Shown here: piece by piece, positions 31,073 through 33,264 of the stretch
How the letters are laid out: each line of letters starts with the position of its first letter
How positions within the stretch are numbered: position 1 is the first letter of the stretch
Assembly: GCA_015068905.1 (NCBI GenBank)
Contig: SVJQ01000016.1
Location: forward strand, 1-33,264
Direction of reading: 5' to 3'
DNA: 33,264 bases
Source: Oscillospiraceae bacterium
Lineage (GTDB): Bacteria > Bacillota > Clostridia > UBA1381 > UBA9506
Notes under the pieces: generated by a model
What the model was told of the DNA's origin: nothing
The model's database searches: none
The model's input: only the letters and a program-made list of their open reading frames with translations
Program-made: the position numbers and the translations under genes

Positions 31073-32041
31073 ATGGAAAATAAACAGTGTCATATCACCA
31101 GCATCGGCGGCCAGGCGGTTATCGAGGGCGTTATGATGCGTGGCCCCAAGGAAATTGCAACTGCGGTCAGAACCCCTGACGGCGAAATTGTTGTCGATAA
31201 AAAGCCTATTGCCTCCATTTTGCAAAAGTGGAAGTTTTTAAAACTGCCCATTCTGCGCGGTGTTATCAGCTTCATTGAATCTTTAGTTGTGGGCACAAAA
31301 GCGCTTATGTATTCTGCCGAATTTTTTGATATTGAGGAAGAAGAGGATAAAAAGAAAAAAGAAGCTATGTCTGAAGAAGAAAGACAAGCGCTGGAGAAAA
31401 AGGAAGGCAAAATGAAAAATGTTGCCATCTACGGCTCTGTGGTATTTGCCCTCATTTTTGGCGTGGCACTTTTCATGCTTTTGCCCGGCTTTTTGATTGA
31501 CCTGCTAAGAAAAGTGATTCCCACAGACTTTACTGGCGGCAATATCGTTGCAACATTAGTAGAGGGTATTGTCAGAATCAGCATTTTTCTGATTTATGTC
31601 GCGTTGGTCTCTCAGATGAAGGATATACGCCGTGTGTTTGAATATCACGGTGCAGAGCACAAAACTATTTTCTGCTATGAAAGCGGAGAAGAGCTGACGG
31701 TGGAAAATGCAAGGAATTTTTCCCGCCTGCATCCCCGTTGCGGCACCAGCTTTCTGCTCATCGTTATGGTTGTCAGCATCATCCTGTTTTCGTTCATCAC
31801 TTGGGAAAATATGTGGATGCGTCTGGGCATCAGATTGTTGCTGTTGCCGATAGTCGCAGGCATTTCCTATGAAATTATTAAGCTTGCGGGCCGCAGCAGA
31901 AGCAAATTTATGCGTGTTGTGTCTCTCCCCGGTATGTGGCTGCAGAAAATCACCACCCGTGAGCCGGATGACAGTCAGCTTGAGGTTGCAATCGCTTCCT
32001 TAAAAGCTGTTCTGACCGAGAACCGGGAGGATGACAAGTGG
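31073..32041 (+). CDS. DUF1385 family membrane protein
   Basis: A 323-residue integral membrane protein of unknown function, widely linked to prmC and prfA in Firmicutes. The N-terminal GGQAVIEGVMMRGP motif (residues 12-25) is the family signature. A charged E/K-rich stretch (about 87-115) precedes three to four membrane helices (about 117-145, 158-180, 226-243, 250-268). Further conserved blocks are HGAEHK (192-197) and LHPRCGTSF (219-227), whose His, Glu and Cys residues might bind metal. The ATG at 31073 is used; the Shine-Dalgarno (AAAGGA) is about 10 nt away. Its end overlaps the prmC start by a few bases. Confidence 0.88.
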
Positions 32042-32886
32042 TAATCGGAGAATTATTAAAAGATGCAACAGCCGCATTGTCTGCCGCGGGTATAGAATCC
32101 GCCCGGCTTGACAGCGAGGTGCTGCTTTCTTTTTTATTGAAAAAAGAAAGGCTTTATCTTTTGATAAATAAAAATCAGGAGACTGAAGCTGAAATTGAAA
32201 CAGCTTTTCGTGAGCTGATAAAGCGTCGAGCGCAAAACGAGCCGGTGGCATATATCGTGGGCAACCGCGAATTTATGTCCCTTGATTTTACTGTGTGCCC
32301 CGGGGTACTCATTCCAAGACCGGATACGGAAACCTTAGTAGAGTTTGCTATAAAGAATCTGTCAGACAAAGAAAGTCCGGCAATTTTAGATATCTGCACA
32401 GGGTCGGGCGCTATTGCAGTGAGTCTGGCTCATTATCTTTCCAAAAGCCGGGTGACGGCTATTGACATCAGTGACACCTGTGTCCGTGTGGCAAGAGAAA
32501 ATGCCGAAAAAAATGGCGTGGCAGATCGGGTCATAGTAAAAAAGCAGGATGCTTTTGCGCTGAAAGATGAGGCAATATATGATTGCGTGGTTTCCAACCC
32601 ACCATATATCCCCTCGGCAGTAGTCCCGACTTTAGAAAAAGATGTTGCCGCTTTTGAACCCCACCTTGCCTTGGATGGCGGCGAGGACGGATATGTGTTT
32701 TATCGTTATCTGGCGACAAAAGCTGTGCAGCTTTTAAAATCAGGCGGTCTGTTAGCCTTAGAGGTGGGCCACGATCAGGCAGAAACTGTGGCAGCATTAT
32801 TAAAAGAAACAAATGCTTACAAAACCGTTGGCACAAAGCAAGACCTTGCCGGTATCAGCCGTGTCGTATATGGAATCAAGAAATAG
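32038..32886 (+). CDS. prmC: Release factor glutamine methyltransferase PrmC
   Basis: A 282-residue AdoMet methyltransferase that modifies the GGQ glutamine of release factors RF1 and RF2. The helical N-terminal domain (1-80) is followed by IPRPDTE (92-98), the AdoMet loop DICTGSG (118-124) and the catalytic NPPY (187-190). The start is GTG at 32038, supported by GGGAGG 7 nt upstream and by overlap with the DUF1385 stop, so translation is coupled. The gene ends in its own terminator. Usually prfA (its substrate RF1) lies next to it; here an rRNA operon follows instead. Confidence 0.95.
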   Translation: MVIGELLKDATAALSAAGIESARLDSEVLLSFLLKKERLYLLINKNQETEAEIETAFRELIKRRAQNEPVAYIVGNREFMSLDFTVCPGVLIPRPDTETLVEFAIKNLSDKESPAILDICTGSGAIAVSLAHYLSKSRVTAIDISDTCVRVARENAEKNGVADRVIVKKQDAFALKDEAIYDCVVSNPPYIPSAVVPTLEKDVAAFEPHLALDGGEDGYVFYRYLATKAVQLLKSGGLLALEVGHDQAETVAALLKETNAYKTVGTKQDLAGISRVVYGIKK

Positions 32887-32912
32887 GAATGGTCGCAGCC
32901 GTTCCTTTTTTC
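32885..32912 (+). terminator. Intrinsic terminator after prmC
   Basis: AGGAATGGT (32885-32893), CGCA loop, GCCGTTCCT (32898-32906) with G-U pairs, then TTTTTTC. It overlaps the prmC stop codon. Confidence 0.85.
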
Positions 32913-32976
32913 TTTGACGTAAAAAAATTTCCACAAGTTAGTGAATAAAAATTTTTATAAAAATCAAAAATAACAC

Positions 32977-33005
32977 TTGACAAGAGCTTTTTTCTGCGGT
33001 ATAAT
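32977..33005 (+). promoter_or_regulatory. rRNA operon promoter P1
   Basis: TTGACA (32977-32982), a 17-nt spacer and TATAAT (33000-33005), full consensus, with A/T tracts upstream (32930-32970) like an UP element. Confidence 0.88.
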
Positions 33006-33057
33006 AATATGGCTATCCCAAAAGGGAAGCAATGAACCTAAAAAATTAAAAAAGGTG

Positions 33058-33086
33058 TTGACACGCCTCGCAACCTGTGCTATAAT
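33058..33086 (+). promoter_or_regulatory. rRNA operon promoter P2
   Basis: TTGACA (33058-33063), a 17-nt spacer and TATAAT (33081-33086), full consensus, preceded by an A-rich stretch. Tandem strong promoters are typical of rRNA operons. Confidence 0.88.
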
Positions 33087-33092
33087 ATCTCA

Positions 33093-33264
33093 GGTCGGCG
33101 TAAAAAGTTAATATAGTTTTCAGCAATTAAGTAATTGATTGTTGAAAGGTGTATTAACACCAGGTTATGTACCTTGATAACTGAACAAAGCAAATCTTTT
33201 TAAAATGTTTTTCCGTAAAGGGAATACAATTTTAAGGGAACTCATGTAATTCAGAGAACCAACT
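33093..33264 (+). other. Leader of a rightward rRNA operon (16S lies beyond the window)
   Basis: After P2 comes a leader with GCAATTAAGT (33123-33132), the hairpin GGTGT/ACACC near 33149-33162, and the boxA-like CCTTGATAACTGAACA (33172-33187), the usual Firmicutes signal before 16S rRNA. The 16S 5' end is not reached, so the gene assignment is inferred from motif and promoters. Confidence 0.7.

Overview
The window looks like a chromosomal segment from a low-to-medium GC Gram-positive anaerobe, most likely an uncultured member of class Clostridia (Bacillota). The basis is the gene content (rubrerythrin, single-chain clade III-type PurL, short-form MetH with a separate activation protein, DUF1385-prmC pair, RNase M5-like Toprim protein), strong AGGAGG-type ribosome binding sites, consensus TTGACA-17-TATAAT promoters, and bacterial parS sites. 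Species is not resolvable by eye. Both edges stop inside rRNA operon leaders that point outwards (minus strand at the left edge, plus strand at the right edge), so this is probably one complete inter-rRNA contig from an assembly.

Layout. 1-250: rRNA promoter and leader, leftward. 250-1577: sfsA and a divergent rubrerythrin gene. 1579-1764: two palindromic repeat elements and a terminator. 1848-11815: a tight leftward six-gene block, purL-punA-lepA-hemW-cls-rlu family. 11955-14192: EamA transporter and D,D-carboxypeptidase, leftward. 14193-16041: a promoter followed by a short terminated RNA (small RNA or attenuator candidate), then an orphan membrane protein with GT-C-like features. 16153-18055: GH88 hydrolase, then a divergent pair (79-aa protein and XRE regulator) sharing a 25-bp palindrome. 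18066-18463: an island of different hairpins. 18476-25272: leftward origin-side block dnaN, RNase M5-like, unknown 262-aa protein, greA, two parS sites, parA, parB, DUF4446, serS. 25280-25650: probable oriC. 25752-26717: GT2 glycosyltransferase and a 63-aa protein, rightward. 26740-30871: terminators, then a leftward metF-activation protein-metH operon. 31073-32886: DUF1385 and prmC, rightward. 32977-33264: tandem rRNA promoters and leader.

How it fits together. parS sites, parAB, dnaN, degenerate DnaA boxes and outward-facing rRNA operons together argue that replication starts near 25.4 kb. What is unusual is that dnaA, recF and gyrB are not next to dnaN. Their places are taken by the RNase M5-like gene and an unrecognised gene. 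The metF-metH block is a self-contained methionine synthesis and reactivation unit. The least explained items are the 262-aa protein, the small RNA candidate with an anti-Shine-Dalgarno tract, the XRE/79-aa module, and the repeat and hairpin elements.
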